NCBI GenBank assembly: GCA_030041515.1
Contig: JASHNS010000117.1
Location: forward strand, 1-64,000
DNA: 64,000 bases
Source of the DNA: Acidobacteriaceae bacterium
Lineage (GTDB): Bacteria; Acidobacteriota; Terriglobia; Terriglobales; Acidobacteriaceae
Direction: 5' to 3'
The position numbers were made by a program, and so were the translations under genes. Positions 28,168 through 37,237 of this stretch are shown piece by piece; position 1 is the stretch's first letter; each line of letters begins with the position of its first letter. Under the pieces are notes generated by a model. It was not told the origin of the DNA. It saw only the letters and a list, made by a program, of their open reading frames with translations, and made no database searches.

Positions 28168-30681
28168 CTACTCACTGCGCAACGCCTCCATGGGATCGAC
28201 GCCCGCCGCGCGGCGCGCGGGCAGCGCCGCCGCCACGACTGCGACCACCAGCACCACCAGCGTCACCGGGACGTACACCATCGGGCTCATCGTCGACACG
28301 CCGAAGAGCTGGCTCTTCAGGGCGCGTGTCGCCAGCAGCGCCACCGGCAGTGCAACCAGCACGCTGATGCCGGCCAGCTTCAGCACGTCGCGCAGGACCA
28401 GGCCCATCACCGTCGCGCGGTCCGCACCCAGCGCCATGCGCACGCCAATCTCCCGCGTCCGCTGCGCCGTCGCGTACGCGAGGACTCCGTACAGGCCCAC
28501 CGCCGCCAGCAGCATGGCCAGCGCGCCAAAGCACACCGCCAGCATCGCCACCATGCGCTCGTCGCTGATGTTCTGGCTGATCTGTTCCTTCATGGTCGAC
28601 AGGTCATCCAGGGCCAGCTTCGCATCCACGCCGCGCACCGCCTGCCGGATCAGCCCCATCGCCGCTGCCGGCGCGCCCCACGTCCGCACGTAGTAATACA
28701 TCTCCGGCAGTTCGTCGCTCTGCGCCGCCGGCCAGTACATCCCCATCTGCACCTGTCCGCGCACCTTGCGATGAATGTAGTTCGCCGCCACGCCCACAAT
28801 CCGGATGTCGTATTTCGCGTGATCTCCCGTTCCGTCCGCGATCATGTGCCCGATCGCCTTCTCCGGGCTTCCGAAAAAGTGATCTGCGAACATCGCGTTC
28901 ACAATTGCCACCTTCCCGCTGCTCGTATCGTCCTGCTCCGTGAAGTTCCGCCCCGCCAGCAGCGGAACCTTCAGCGTCGCGAAATAATCCGGCGTAATCT
29001 GCGCCAGCTCCACGTGCATGCTCTCGCCCGGAGCCGGTATGTACCCCTCCACACTGATGCCGTTGTGGCTGCCGTTGTCCGCCAGCTCCGGATCGCTCGT
29101 TGCCCCCGCGTTCACCACGCCTGGCAGCGTCCGCAGTCGCTCCACAATCTCATGGTCCAGCAGTTCCGAGGCCTGCGCACTGTACCCCGCCAGCGCCGGA
29201 TCGACGCCGAAGGTGATCAGGTGATCCGTTGCGAATCCCACATTCACGTCGCGCAGATTTCGCAGCGTCTGGACGAAGAGCCCCGCACAGACCAGCAGCA
29301 GCAAACTCAGGCCCACCTGCACGCCGACGATGGCTCGCCGGAATCCCAGCCGCCCGCCGACGCTGCCCGCGCCCTGCTGCTTGAGCTCACCCACCAGGTT
29401 GGGCTTCCATAGTTGCACCGCCGGCGCGATGGTGAACAGCAGGCTCACCGCCAGCGCAACCGCAAACCCAAACGCCAGCAGCGTTCCGTCCAGATGCGTC
29501 GAGTACGGAGTCTCTCCCTGCCCACTGGACATCCAGCCCACCAGCAGCCGAATGGCCGCCGGTGCCACGGCCAGTCCCGCCGCTCCGCCCAGAATTCCCA
29601 GCAGCAATCCCTCCGCCAGCAGTTGCCGCGCCACCCGCTCCCGCCGCGCTCCCAGCGCATAGCGCATCGCGATTTCGCGCACCCGCCCTGCCGCCCGCAC
29701 CAGCACCAGGCTGGCCACGTTCACCGCGGCCATCAGCAGCACCAGAAACGCCATGGCCATCGTCACCAGCAGCGAATCACGCAGGTCATTCCTCGAATAG
29801 GAGAATCCTCGCGCGCCATCCAGCACGTGCAGCCGGCTATTTGTCACGAATCCCGTGAATGTCTGCGGCGAAGCCTTGCCCCATCCCATCAGCGGCACTT
29901 CCGCCAGCCGCAACGCGTGCCACAGCGGTCCCAGTCCCGCCTGCGCTTCCGCCCGCGTCTCTCCCGGCTTCAACCGGCCCAGAATGTTCAGCCACCGGGA
30001 ATTGTGCTCATCCAGCTCGTCCCACTCCGGCGTCAGCACCGGCTTCATCGTGATCGGCACCCACAGGTCCGCGGGCGAGCCCCAGATGGCGCTCTGGAAA
30101 TCCGGCGCCGCAACGCCCAGGATCTGGAATGGGTGACCGTTGATGTCCAGGGTTTTCCCCACTACGTGCGGATCCTCGCCGAGATGCGTCCGCCAGTAGT
30201 TGAAGCTGAGCACGGCCACCGGATCGCCGTTCTCCACGCGGTCGTCGGCCTGGGTCAGGAGGCCGCCGACGGCCGGCTTCACGCCCAGCACGTCGAAGTA
30301 ATTGCCGCTCACCAGTTCCGCGTTGACCAGGGAGGACTGATTGTTCCACGTCACACCCGCCTGGGTTTGGAACATCGCGATCAGGCCGCTGAAGACCTGG
30401 TTTTTGTCGCGCAGCCACTGGTACATCGGATACGAGAAATACGCTTCCTGGTCGCCGCCGTTGGTGGACGTGTGCCCGTTCCAAACGCTGTACGGCGTCG
30501 CCTCCAGCAGCACCAGTTGCTGCGGATCGCGGACGGGCAGCGAGCGCAGCAGCGCCTGATCCATCAGCGAGAAGATGGCCGTGGTCGCGCCGATGCCCAG
30601 GGCCAGCGTCACCACCGCGGTCACTGCAAATCCCGGCGACTTCCTCAGTTGCCGCACCGCGTATCGAAGGTCATTCAGCAT
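28168..30681 (-). CDS. ADOP-type orphan ABC permease 3
   Basis: An 837-aa permease, the longest of the five. It opens MLNDLRYAVRQLRKSPGFAVTAVVTLALGIGATTAIFSLMDQALLRSL. The first periplasmic domain contains NGHPFQILGVAAPDFQSAIWG, a MacB_PCD hallmark. The central TM block contains FLVLLMAAVNVASLVLVRAAGRVREIAMRYALGARRERV, and the end is LPARRAAGVDPMEALRSE. The GGAGG upstream of ATG 30681 supports the start. Its N-terminal coding stretch shares a 69-base identical tract with permease 4 although the proteins differ elsewhere. Confidence 0.9.
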   Translation of the reverse strand: MLNDLRYAVRQLRKSPGFAVTAVVTLALGIGATTAIFSLMDQALLRSLPVRDPQQLVLLEATPYSVWNGHTSTNGGDQEAYFSYPMYQWLRDKNQVFSGLIAMFQTQAGVTWNNQSSLVNAELVSGNYFDVLGVKPAVGGLLTQADDRVENGDPVAVLSFNYWRTHLGEDPHVVGKTLDINGHPFQILGVAAPDFQSAIWGSPADLWVPITMKPVLTPEWDELDEHNSRWLNILGRLKPGETRAEAQAGLGPLWHALRLAEVPLMGWGKASPQTFTGFVTNSRLHVLDGARGFSYSRNDLRDSLLVTMAMAFLVLLMAAVNVASLVLVRAAGRVREIAMRYALGARRERVARQLLAEGLLLGILGGAAGLAVAPAAIRLLVGWMSSGQGETPYSTHLDGTLLAFGFAVALAVSLLFTIAPAVQLWKPNLVGELKQQGAGSVGGRLGFRRAIVGVQVGLSLLLLVCAGLFVQTLRNLRDVNVGFATDHLITFGVDPALAGYSAQASELLDHEIVERLRTLPGVVNAGATSDPELADNGSHNGISVEGYIPAPGESMHVELAQITPDYFATLKVPLLAGRNFTEQDDTSSGKVAIVNAMFADHFFGSPEKAIGHMIADGTGDHAKYDIRIVGVAANYIHRKVRGQVQMGMYWPAAQSDELPEMYYYVRTWGAPAAAMGLIRQAVRGVDAKLALDDLSTMKEQISQNISDERMVAMLAVCFGALAMLLAAVGLYGVLAYATAQRTREIGVRMALGADRATVMGLVLRDVLKLAGISVLVALPVALLATRALKSQLFGVSTMSPMVYVPVTLVVLVVAVVAAALPARRAAGVDPMEALRSE
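30587..30655 (-). repeat. 69-base identical tract, copy A (permease 3)
   Basis: Every base of 30587-30655 equals 33083-33151, in the region coding for the first TM helix of permeases 3 and 4. The surrounding sequence is only loosely similar, so the perfect tract suggests recent recombination or strong selection. Confidence 0.85.
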
Positions 30682-30738
30682 CTCAGTTCCTCCGCCATCC
30701 TGCTATCCGGGTAACCTCTCACTCGCTCGTGAGCTGCT

Positions 30739-33177
30739 CTATTCGTCGCGCAACAAAATCATTGGGTCGACATCCAGGGCGCGGCGTGCCGGAATCCACG
30801 ACGCCAGCAGCCCCAGCAGCAGCATCGTCAACACCACGCCGCCGAGCACGACAGGGTCCTTCGGCGTCGCCTGGTAGACAATGGCTGCCAGAACTTTGGT
30901 CGCGAGGACTCCCAGCACCATTCCCGCCGCCGAGCCCAGTGCAAGGAGCCGAAATGCTCGCCCGAGCGCGGCGCGCAGCACCTCGTGCTGCCCGGCGCCC
31001 AGGGCGACGCGAATCCCGAGCTCCCGCATCCGTTTGCTCACCACGTACGAGGCCATGCCGAAGATGCCGGTGATGGCCAGCATCGCGCCCAGCAGCCCCA
31101 GCACGCCCAGCGCCACCGTGGCCACGCGGGACGGGAAGAGCGCCCAGCTCAGCTGCTGGTCCCAGGTTTCAATCCCGATCGGCAGTCCAGCATCCACTCC
31201 CCGCAGCGTGTCTCGCAGTGCCGTTGCGGTCTCCTGCTGGTCGCGCCTGGACCGCACGATCAGGTAGACGTTGCCCGCAGGCTGCTGGAGAAACGAAAAG
31301 AACATCGCGGGCTGCTGCTCTTCGTTGAGCGAACGGTATTTGCCGTTCTCCACCACGCCCACGACCTGGACACGCGTGCCACCACCCCACACTTTGAAAT
31401 ACCTGCCGATGGCCTTGTCGACCGACCCAAACATTTTTCGCGCGAAGTCTTCGTTGACGACCGCGACCATCGGCGCGCCCTTGTCGTCGTTGAGCGTGAA
31501 CGTGCGGCCAGCCAGCATCGTCGTCTCCGCCGCCCGGAAATAATCAGGCGATACGTCGAACTGCTGGGCGTCCGCGCGGCAATTCGTCGGGCGAAAATCG
31601 CTGTCCCGGTCGTAATACACACACGAATCATTCCCGGCCGCGTTCAGCGGCAGCCGGTCCGTATAACCCACGGCTGTCACTCCGGGAATGTTCGCAGCCG
31701 CCGTCAGCATCTTCTTTTCGATCGCCGGCTGCTGATCCCCGGTGATCCCCGCCATCGGCAGCTCCGCATTGGCCAGCAGCGCTCGCTGCGGCTGGAAACC
31801 GAAATCGCTGTGCAGCGACCGCACCAGTCCCCGCACCGCCACCAGCGACGACGTCACCAGCACCGCGCAAATCGCAATTTGCCCCACCAGCAGCAGATCC
31901 CGCAGCGTGAACCGGCGCATGCCCCCGCCGAGCGACCCGCTCCGGATAATCCGCCAGGGATCGGCACGCAGCACCTGACGCACGGGCACCATCCCGAAGA
32001 GGAACCCGCTGGCGAGGGCCAGCCCGAGCGCGACGGCATACGTATTCAGGCCGGGGTTCACGGGCACATTGACCGGGGCATTCGGGATCGGATTCCACAC
32101 GCTCAGCCAGCGCAGGATGGCCACCCCTCCGAACATACCCAGCATCCCGCCCGCCAGCGCCACCAGCACGGCCTCGGTGAGCAGTTGCCGCACCACCAGC
32201 CTTCGCCGCGATCCCAGCGCCATGCGCAGGGCGATCTCCTTCGCGCGGTCCGCTGCTCGGGCAGCGAACAGGCTGCCCAGGTTCGCGCACGCGGCCAGCA
32301 GAATCAGGCCCGCCAGCAGCATGAGGCCGCCCATGAAGGCGCGCGCCGGCCGGCCGAAATAGTCGCCCAGCAGACCCGGGCGCGCGACCCCGAACTCCAG
32401 CCCCGCGTCCGCCTTCGGATACGCCTTCTGGAGCGACACCGCAATTGTGTTCAGATCCGCCGCCGCCTGTTCCGCGGTCACGCCCGGCTTCACGTGCCCC
32501 ACCACAAACGCAAAGGCTCCTCCACGCTGGTGCAGCGGATTCCAGCCCGGCATGAACTGGGGAAAATCGACAAGAGGCGCATAAAAGGCGGGCGCGAAAA
32601 ACAACTCCGTCCCGCGAAACGAGGCCGGCGCCACTCCGACCACCGTGTAGGGATGGTCGTTCACCTGCACCACGCGTCCCACTGTCTGCGGATCGCTGTT
32701 GAACTGGGTCTTCCAGTAGGCGTAGCTCAGAACGATGTCGGGAACGCTGTTGTCGCCGCGCTCGTCGGCCTGACTGAAGAATCGCCCCAGACAGGGCTCC
32801 ACCCCCAGCGTCCGAAAGTAATTCCCGCTGATGAGATACGGCCACGCCGTTGAGGGCATCCCGCCGCCGGTCTTCACTCCAACGGGGCCAATGATCGTGT
32901 ACATCGCCAGGGCGGAGAACGAGCGGTTGCGGTCGCGCAGATCAAGGTAGTCGGGATAGGCAACATCCGGGGAGAGCGTAGTGCCCTGGAAGACCCGCTG
33001 CACCTGGTAGAGGCTCGCCGCATCCGGCACGTTCAGCGGATGCAGCACCACCGCATTCAGCACGCCGAAGACGATGGCGTTTGCGCCGATGCCCAGGGCC
33101 AGCGTCACCACCGCGGTCACTGCAAATCCCGGCGACTTCCTCAGTTGCCGCCACGCATATCGCAAATCCGCCACCAT
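30739..33177 (-). CDS. ADOP-type orphan ABC permease 4
   Basis: An 812-aa permease, equal in length to permease 1 and clearly its closest relative here. The two share blocks such as LASGFLFG-VPVRQ, FAICAVLVTSSLVAVRGLVRSLH-like text and the C-terminal YQATPKDPVVLGG. It opens MVADLRYAWRQLRKSPGFAVTAVVTLALGIGANAIVFGVLNAVVLHPLN and ends SWIPARRALDVDPMILLRDE. Permeases 2 and 3 lie between the two relatives, so the pair did not arise by a simple adjacent duplication. No ATPase domain is present. GGAGGGAAGCGT precedes ATG 33177. Confidence 0.9.
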   Translation of the reverse strand: MVADLRYAWRQLRKSPGFAVTAVVTLALGIGANAIVFGVLNAVVLHPLNVPDAASLYQVQRVFQGTTLSPDVAYPDYLDLRDRNRSFSALAMYTIIGPVGVKTGGGMPSTAWPYLISGNYFRTLGVEPCLGRFFSQADERGDNSVPDIVLSYAYWKTQFNSDPQTVGRVVQVNDHPYTVVGVAPASFRGTELFFAPAFYAPLVDFPQFMPGWNPLHQRGGAFAFVVGHVKPGVTAEQAAADLNTIAVSLQKAYPKADAGLEFGVARPGLLGDYFGRPARAFMGGLMLLAGLILLAACANLGSLFAARAADRAKEIALRMALGSRRRLVVRQLLTEAVLVALAGGMLGMFGGVAILRWLSVWNPIPNAPVNVPVNPGLNTYAVALGLALASGFLFGMVPVRQVLRADPWRIIRSGSLGGGMRRFTLRDLLLVGQIAICAVLVTSSLVAVRGLVRSLHSDFGFQPQRALLANAELPMAGITGDQQPAIEKKMLTAAANIPGVTAVGYTDRLPLNAAGNDSCVYYDRDSDFRPTNCRADAQQFDVSPDYFRAAETTMLAGRTFTLNDDKGAPMVAVVNEDFARKMFGSVDKAIGRYFKVWGGGTRVQVVGVVENGKYRSLNEEQQPAMFFSFLQQPAGNVYLIVRSRRDQQETATALRDTLRGVDAGLPIGIETWDQQLSWALFPSRVATVALGVLGLLGAMLAITGIFGMASYVVSKRMRELGIRVALGAGQHEVLRAALGRAFRLLALGSAAGMVLGVLATKVLAAIVYQATPKDPVVLGGVVLTMLLLGLLASWIPARRALDVDPMILLRDE
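33083..33151 (-). repeat. 69-base identical tract, copy B (permease 4)
   Basis: This is the second copy of the tract at 30587-30655, 2496 bases away and in the same orientation and frame. Confidence 0.85.
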
Positions 33178-33246
33178 ACGCTTCCCTCCGGCTCAACGCT
33201 GTCCTGCAAACTCGTCTTTTACCGATCCCTGAGTCCTGAGCACTTC

Positions 33247-35667
33247 CTACTCTTCCCGCAGCGCATCCATGGGATCCATCCGCGACGCCCGCCGCGCCGG
33301 CGACCAACTGGCGACCAGCGAAACGACGCCAATGGTCGCGATCACGCCCGCAAACACCGCCGGATCCCAAGGCCGCACGCCGTAGAGCAGGCTCGCCAGC
33401 AGGCGCGCGAGCGCCGCCGCGAATACCACCCCTGCTGCTATACCCACGCCTGTCAGCACACCCGCTCGCCCCAGGATCATCCGCAGCACGTCGGGTCTCT
33501 GCGCGCCCATCGCCAGCCGCACCCCAATCTCCCGCCGCCGCTCCGCCACCAGGTTGGCCATCACGGCAAACACCCCAATCGCCGCCAGCAGCAGCGCGAC
33601 GCCGGCATCGCTGCCCAGCATCGACGCCGCGTACTTCAGCCCGATGGTCGTGTCGTTCAGGAACTGCGCATAGGTCTGCACCATGTTCAGCGGCAGCGTG
33701 TTGTCGATCGCGGCCAGCCGCTGGCGAATCTCCGGCGCCAGCGCCAGCGGATCCCCATCACTCACCACCACATACGTCGCGCTCACCGTCGGCGCCTGCG
33801 CCACGTCGAGATACATCGCCGGCTGCGCCGTCTGGTCCACCCACTGGTACGCCGCGTTGTCGCCGACCCCGACAATCCTCAACCACGGCTCATGGCTGTC
33901 CCGCGCCGCGCTCAGCTGGATCCGGTGCCCCAGCGGATTCTCATTCGGGAAGTACATCTCGACGAATTTCCGGTTCACGATCGCCACCGGCTGGGTGTTG
34001 ACGGCATCGCCCGCGTTGAACCCGCGCCCCGACAGCATCCCCACGCCCATCGCCTGGAAATAGCTGTCGCTCATGTAGAGCCGCATCGCGCTGGAGAACT
34101 TCCCCGGCTCCGTCGGGCGCCCCTCGATGCGGAAATCGTCCACCCACCCGCCGGAGCCGTAGGGCAGCATCGTCGTCACCGCGGCGCTGCGCACGCCCGG
34201 CAGCGTGCGGATCGCATCCAGACTGTCCCGGTACCACGCCGCCTGCTTCGTCGCGTCCGGATACCGCTTTTCCGGCAGCGACACGGTGAACACCAGCACG
34301 TGGTTCGGGCGGTAGATATCGCCAAACCGCAGCGTGGCCACGATGCCCTTCGACATCAGGGCCGCGCCGATGGCGAGCGCCACGGCCAGCGCAATCTGGA
34401 CCATGGCAAAGCCGTTGCGCAGCTTGTGCGACTGCCCGCCGGTTCCTGTCCGCGATCCGGCCTTCAACTGATCCGCCAGATTCACGCGCAGCGCCTGCAG
34501 CGCCGGCGCAATGCCGGCCACAACTCCCGCGCCCACCGCCAACACCAGCGAATACGCCAGCGCGCGCCCGCTCAGCCGGATCGAATCCCATCCCGCCAGC
34601 CAGCGCGCAATGTGCGGCGGCATCGACACCACGATGTAATGCAGATCCACCTGCGCCAGCAGGATTCCGGCCGCCGCCCCGATGAGGGCCAGCACAATGT
34701 TCTCCGCCAGCAACTGTCGCAACAGCCGTTGGCGCGGCGCGCCCAGGGCCGAGCGCATCGCGATCTCCGGACGCCGCGCCAGGCCCCGCGCCAGTTGCAG
34801 ATTCGCCACGTTCGCGCACACAATCAGCAGCACGAACAGCGTTCCGCCCAGGATCAGCCGCAGGTACTGCGGGGTCTGCGCTCCGTTGATCTGCTCCACC
34901 AGCGGCGCTACCTGCACCGACCACCCCAGGTTCGTCGCCGGATACAGCTTCTGGAGCCGCGCTGCAATGGCCTTCATCTCTGCCTGCGCCTGCGCCACGC
35001 TCACGCCCGCCCGCAGCCGCCCCACTCCCTGATACTCGTGCGCGGCCCGGTCCTCCAGTTGCGCCGGCGTGAGCGCCAGCGGCAGATACACATCCGTGCC
35101 CTGCGGAAACCCGAGGCCCCGCGGCATGATGCCGATCACCTGGTACTGGCGCTCGTTCAGCTCCAGAGTGCGCCCCACCACCCCGCCCTGGCTGCCGAAG
35201 TGCTGTTGCCAGAACGCCCACGACAGTACCGCCTCGCCATCGCGTCCCGGCTGGCCTTCGTCCTGGCGGAAGACGCGCCCTGCGAACGGCGCAATCCGCA
35301 TCACGTCAAAGAACCCCGGCGATACCGTCGACACCGTCACGCTCTCGGCGTCGCCGGCGCCGGTCAGGCTCATCCCGTCTTCTTTGTAGAGCGCCATGCT
35401 CCGGAAGCTCTGGCTCTGCCGCTGCCAGTCACGAAAATTGGGCGCGGTCACCCATTCGTATCGATACTTGCCTCGCCCGCGGTCTTCATCCACCGTGACC
35501 ACACGGTGCAGATCGGGCACGGCCATCGGCCGCAGCACCATCGCATCCATCACGCTGAACGCGGCAGTGTTCATGCCAATGCCGATGGCGAGGGTGGCAA
35601 TCGCAGTCAGAGCAAATCCCGGCGACTTCCGCAACTGCCGCAGCGCATATTCGAGATCGCTGAGCAT
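33247..35667 (-). CDS. ADOP-type orphan ABC permease 5
   Basis: An 806-aa permease, first in the direction of transcription. It opens MLSDLEYALRQLRKSPGFALTAIATLAIGIGMNTAAFSVMDAMVLRPM. The first periplasmic domain contains VTVSTVSPGFFDVMRIAPFAGRVF, the central block ILGGTLFVLLIVCANVANLQLARGLARRPEIAMRSALGA, and the end is WSPARRASRMDPMDALREE. It is the most divergent of the five in the permease helices. About 670 bases without a recognisable gene separate it from the next gene upstream, so the promoter for the array probably lies there. Confidence 0.9.
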   Translation of the reverse strand: MLSDLEYALRQLRKSPGFALTAIATLAIGIGMNTAAFSVMDAMVLRPMAVPDLHRVVTVDEDRGRGKYRYEWVTAPNFRDWQRQSQSFRSMALYKEDGMSLTGAGDAESVTVSTVSPGFFDVMRIAPFAGRVFRQDEGQPGRDGEAVLSWAFWQQHFGSQGGVVGRTLELNERQYQVIGIMPRGLGFPQGTDVYLPLALTPAQLEDRAAHEYQGVGRLRAGVSVAQAQAEMKAIAARLQKLYPATNLGWSVQVAPLVEQINGAQTPQYLRLILGGTLFVLLIVCANVANLQLARGLARRPEIAMRSALGAPRQRLLRQLLAENIVLALIGAAAGILLAQVDLHYIVVSMPPHIARWLAGWDSIRLSGRALAYSLVLAVGAGVVAGIAPALQALRVNLADQLKAGSRTGTGGQSHKLRNGFAMVQIALAVALAIGAALMSKGIVATLRFGDIYRPNHVLVFTVSLPEKRYPDATKQAAWYRDSLDAIRTLPGVRSAAVTTMLPYGSGGWVDDFRIEGRPTEPGKFSSAMRLYMSDSYFQAMGVGMLSGRGFNAGDAVNTQPVAIVNRKFVEMYFPNENPLGHRIQLSAARDSHEPWLRIVGVGDNAAYQWVDQTAQPAMYLDVAQAPTVSATYVVVSDGDPLALAPEIRQRLAAIDNTLPLNMVQTYAQFLNDTTIGLKYAASMLGSDAGVALLLAAIGVFAVMANLVAERRREIGVRLAMGAQRPDVLRMILGRAGVLTGVGIAAGVVFAAALARLLASLLYGVRPWDPAVFAGVIATIGVVSLVASWSPARRASRMDPMDALREE

Positions 35668-36338
35668 GGAGGCTCCCGGACCGAAGATTCAAGAGGAGAA
35701 GAAAAGTCCTGGCAGGGATACGAGCAATCCTCGCGCCACATGCGTCGTGGGACAGCGGATTGAGGAGAAGGGGCTTACGGGGCGCCCGCGCCGCCGGCCC
35801 TGTCCGAAATCACGAAGCGATGTCCGAAAGCGAACAGAGGGCGGCTCCTGATTGATCGCCGGCCGGCTGGTTCACTTCTTGTCCGGTCCCCATTCCTGCG
35901 TCGGCTTGCTTTGGGCATCCAGGAACTCGATGGCCGGCTGCCGTCGGCGGTCACCTGGAGGAGGATGCGCCAGCACGCCGGATTGATGGAGTAACTGATG
36001 AGTATACTTAGCTGCATTTGCGTGGATTAGGAGCGTGCGGCAGGGGGTAGCGAAGGATAACTTTTGCAGATGAGGGTTCCTGCCGAGCTACGGTATGAAA
36101 CTGCGGGCGAGGGGGACTTCCGGGGTGGCTGGCGGCCAGCATTGACGGCCCGACCGGCAGATGCACAACGCCGCCCGAAGGGCATGGCTCTGTGGTAATG
36201 CCACCCCTGCGGCATTGTCATTCGAGGACATATCCGCGATGCTATGCAGGTGAGTTGTGCTGGTTACTCCGGGTGCAGCTCGCGGGGCCGGGTGGTCGTA
36301 CCTCACCCCATCCTACGATCCAGAGATCGACTCCCCCT
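35668..36338. other. Gene-poor region upstream of the permease array
   Basis: No convincing gene fills these 671 bases. On the minus strand, 35872-35985 reads GVLAHPPPGDRRRQPAIEFLDAQ...EWGPDKK then stop. It resembles the C-terminal tail of a longer protein (possibly an M48-like peptidase, with the 'HPPP-DR' pattern), but a stop lies just upstream, so it would be a remnant. The palindrome AGTATACT at 36001-36008 contains a TATACT -10-like box in both directions and could serve the leftward array. PadR regulators, often found beside such permeases, were not seen. Confidence 0.35.
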
Positions 36339-36548
36339 ATGGTTCAGGTTTGGTGGACTGGGTTTTGTAAGCAGGAAGGGTGCCGGCAGCGGCTCCCGGT
36401 GCGGCCGTTGCTGGCCGGAGATGTGGTCCGCAACCCGAAGCGGATCGCGCACGTGCCGTGCCCGCATTGCCTCCACGAGAATGAGTTCTGCGACACGGAG
36501 CTGGAACAGGCTCCGGTAACGGCGTTTTTGCCGGTGGGCGCGTATTAA
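36339..36548 (+). CDS. Small cysteine-rich (zinc-ribbon-like) protein
   Basis: A 69-aa protein beginning MVQVWWTGFCKQEGCRQRL. Cysteines occur as C-x4-C in FCKQEGC and as C-x2-C in VPCPHCLHENEFC, enough to form a treble-clef or zinc-ribbon site. The rest is short and basic to acidic without a membrane segment. No strong ribosome site is visible before ATG 36339, which tempers confidence. The family is not recognised. It stands alone between gene-poor stretches. Confidence 0.5.
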   Translation: MVQVWWTGFCKQEGCRQRLPVRPLLAGDVVRNPKRIAHVPCPHCLHENEFCDTELEQAPVTAFLPVGAY

Positions 36549-36879
36549 GGAGCTGCCAGCGGCCGGCTGCGCGTGGCGCGATCGGTGATCTGTCAAAAAT
36601 GCAGGTTCCTGTGGTGGGCTTGCGCGGCTGACTCCTGCCTCGTGACTCCGGCCTCCTGATCGCGTGGTTTGGTCTCCCTGATCGCTGTTTTCGAATCGCC
36701 GGCCTCTGGAAAATGGAACAGCCCCGCCGCTGGGACGGGGCCGATCCGGGGAACGAGGCCGAACGCGCCGGCCTGCCGCGAACCGTTCGATACGCGCTGG
36801 GCGCAAGCGAGACGCGGCAACCGTATTATCTCGTGCGCTGAAACGTTTTCTGAACCGTCAAATCGCGCCGCATGCTGTG

Positions 36880-36917
36880 AAAAAAAGGAACCCGCCAGCT
36901 CTGGGGGAGGTGGCGGG
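36880..36917 (-). terminator. Rho-independent terminator of the tig-clpP-clpX unit
   Basis: On the minus strand the stem CCCGCCA (36917-36911) / TGGCGGG (36897-36891) is extended by an inner CTC/GAG pair after one mismatch. After GGGTTCC it runs into seven T (36886-36880). This is about 320 bases past the clpX stop and would end the leftward transcript. Confidence 0.7.
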
Positions 36918-37015
36918 ACCAGGAGATACCACAAGGATCTTGGTAATGAAGCGAGTATGTCAGAGGCGGTAACGGAGGGCAAGATAACGGAGGTAGTCAC
37001 ACGGTGACGCCTGTA

Positions 37016-37033
37016 GTCCCACGAAGGTGGGAC
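37016..37033. repeat. Short GTCCCAC/GTGGGAC hairpin
   Basis: GTCCCAC and GTGGGAC are perfect 7-bp arms with a GAAG loop, in the clpX 3' flank. The motif TCCCAC/GTGGGA recurs in the hairpins at 37149 and 42996. Confidence 0.5.
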
Positions 37034-37148
37034 GGGGGTCGGCGATACAGGGCGACGCTGGGCCCAAAAGACGGACGACCACGGCGGGACATCCGGAAAG
37101 AGTGCGCTGGTTGAGGACGAAGCCCTCGGCGCGGGGAGGAATGTGCCT

Positions 37149-37183
37149 TCCCACCCTGTCGCAACAGCGCGAGAAGGGTGGGA
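37149..37183. repeat. REP-like hairpin (TCCCACCCT/AGGGTGGGA)
   Basis: Arms TCCCACCCT (37149-37157) and AGGGTGGGA (37175-37183) enclose 17 bases that include a small CGC/GCG inner stem. It is an intergenic palindrome that could be a REP-type repeat or a transcript-stabilising element. Confidence 0.5.
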
Positions 37184-37237
37184 CAGCCGATTTCAGGATT
37201 TCGGTCGAGATTCTGTTGCGAACTTCGGACGAGGAGA

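Larger units (their letters stand above)
36549..37237. other. Intergenic region 3' of clpX with several hairpins
   Basis: I see no supported gene in these 689 bases. The region contains three structured elements: a rho-independent terminator on the minus strand (36880-36917), a short palindrome at 37016-37033 and a longer imperfect one at 37149-37183. Short reading frames here look like chance openings in GC-rich DNA. Confidence 0.6.

Noticed and set aside
23631-35763. Very long rightward frames (up to about 900 codons) opposite the permease array
   Set aside because: They are Arg/His/Gln-rich without motifs and run through several permease genes on the other strand, so they are mirror frames.
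36669-37007. 112-codon rightward frame in the clpX 3' region
   Set aside because: It runs across the terminator hairpin and poly-A tract and has no ribosome site, so it is unlikely to be coding.
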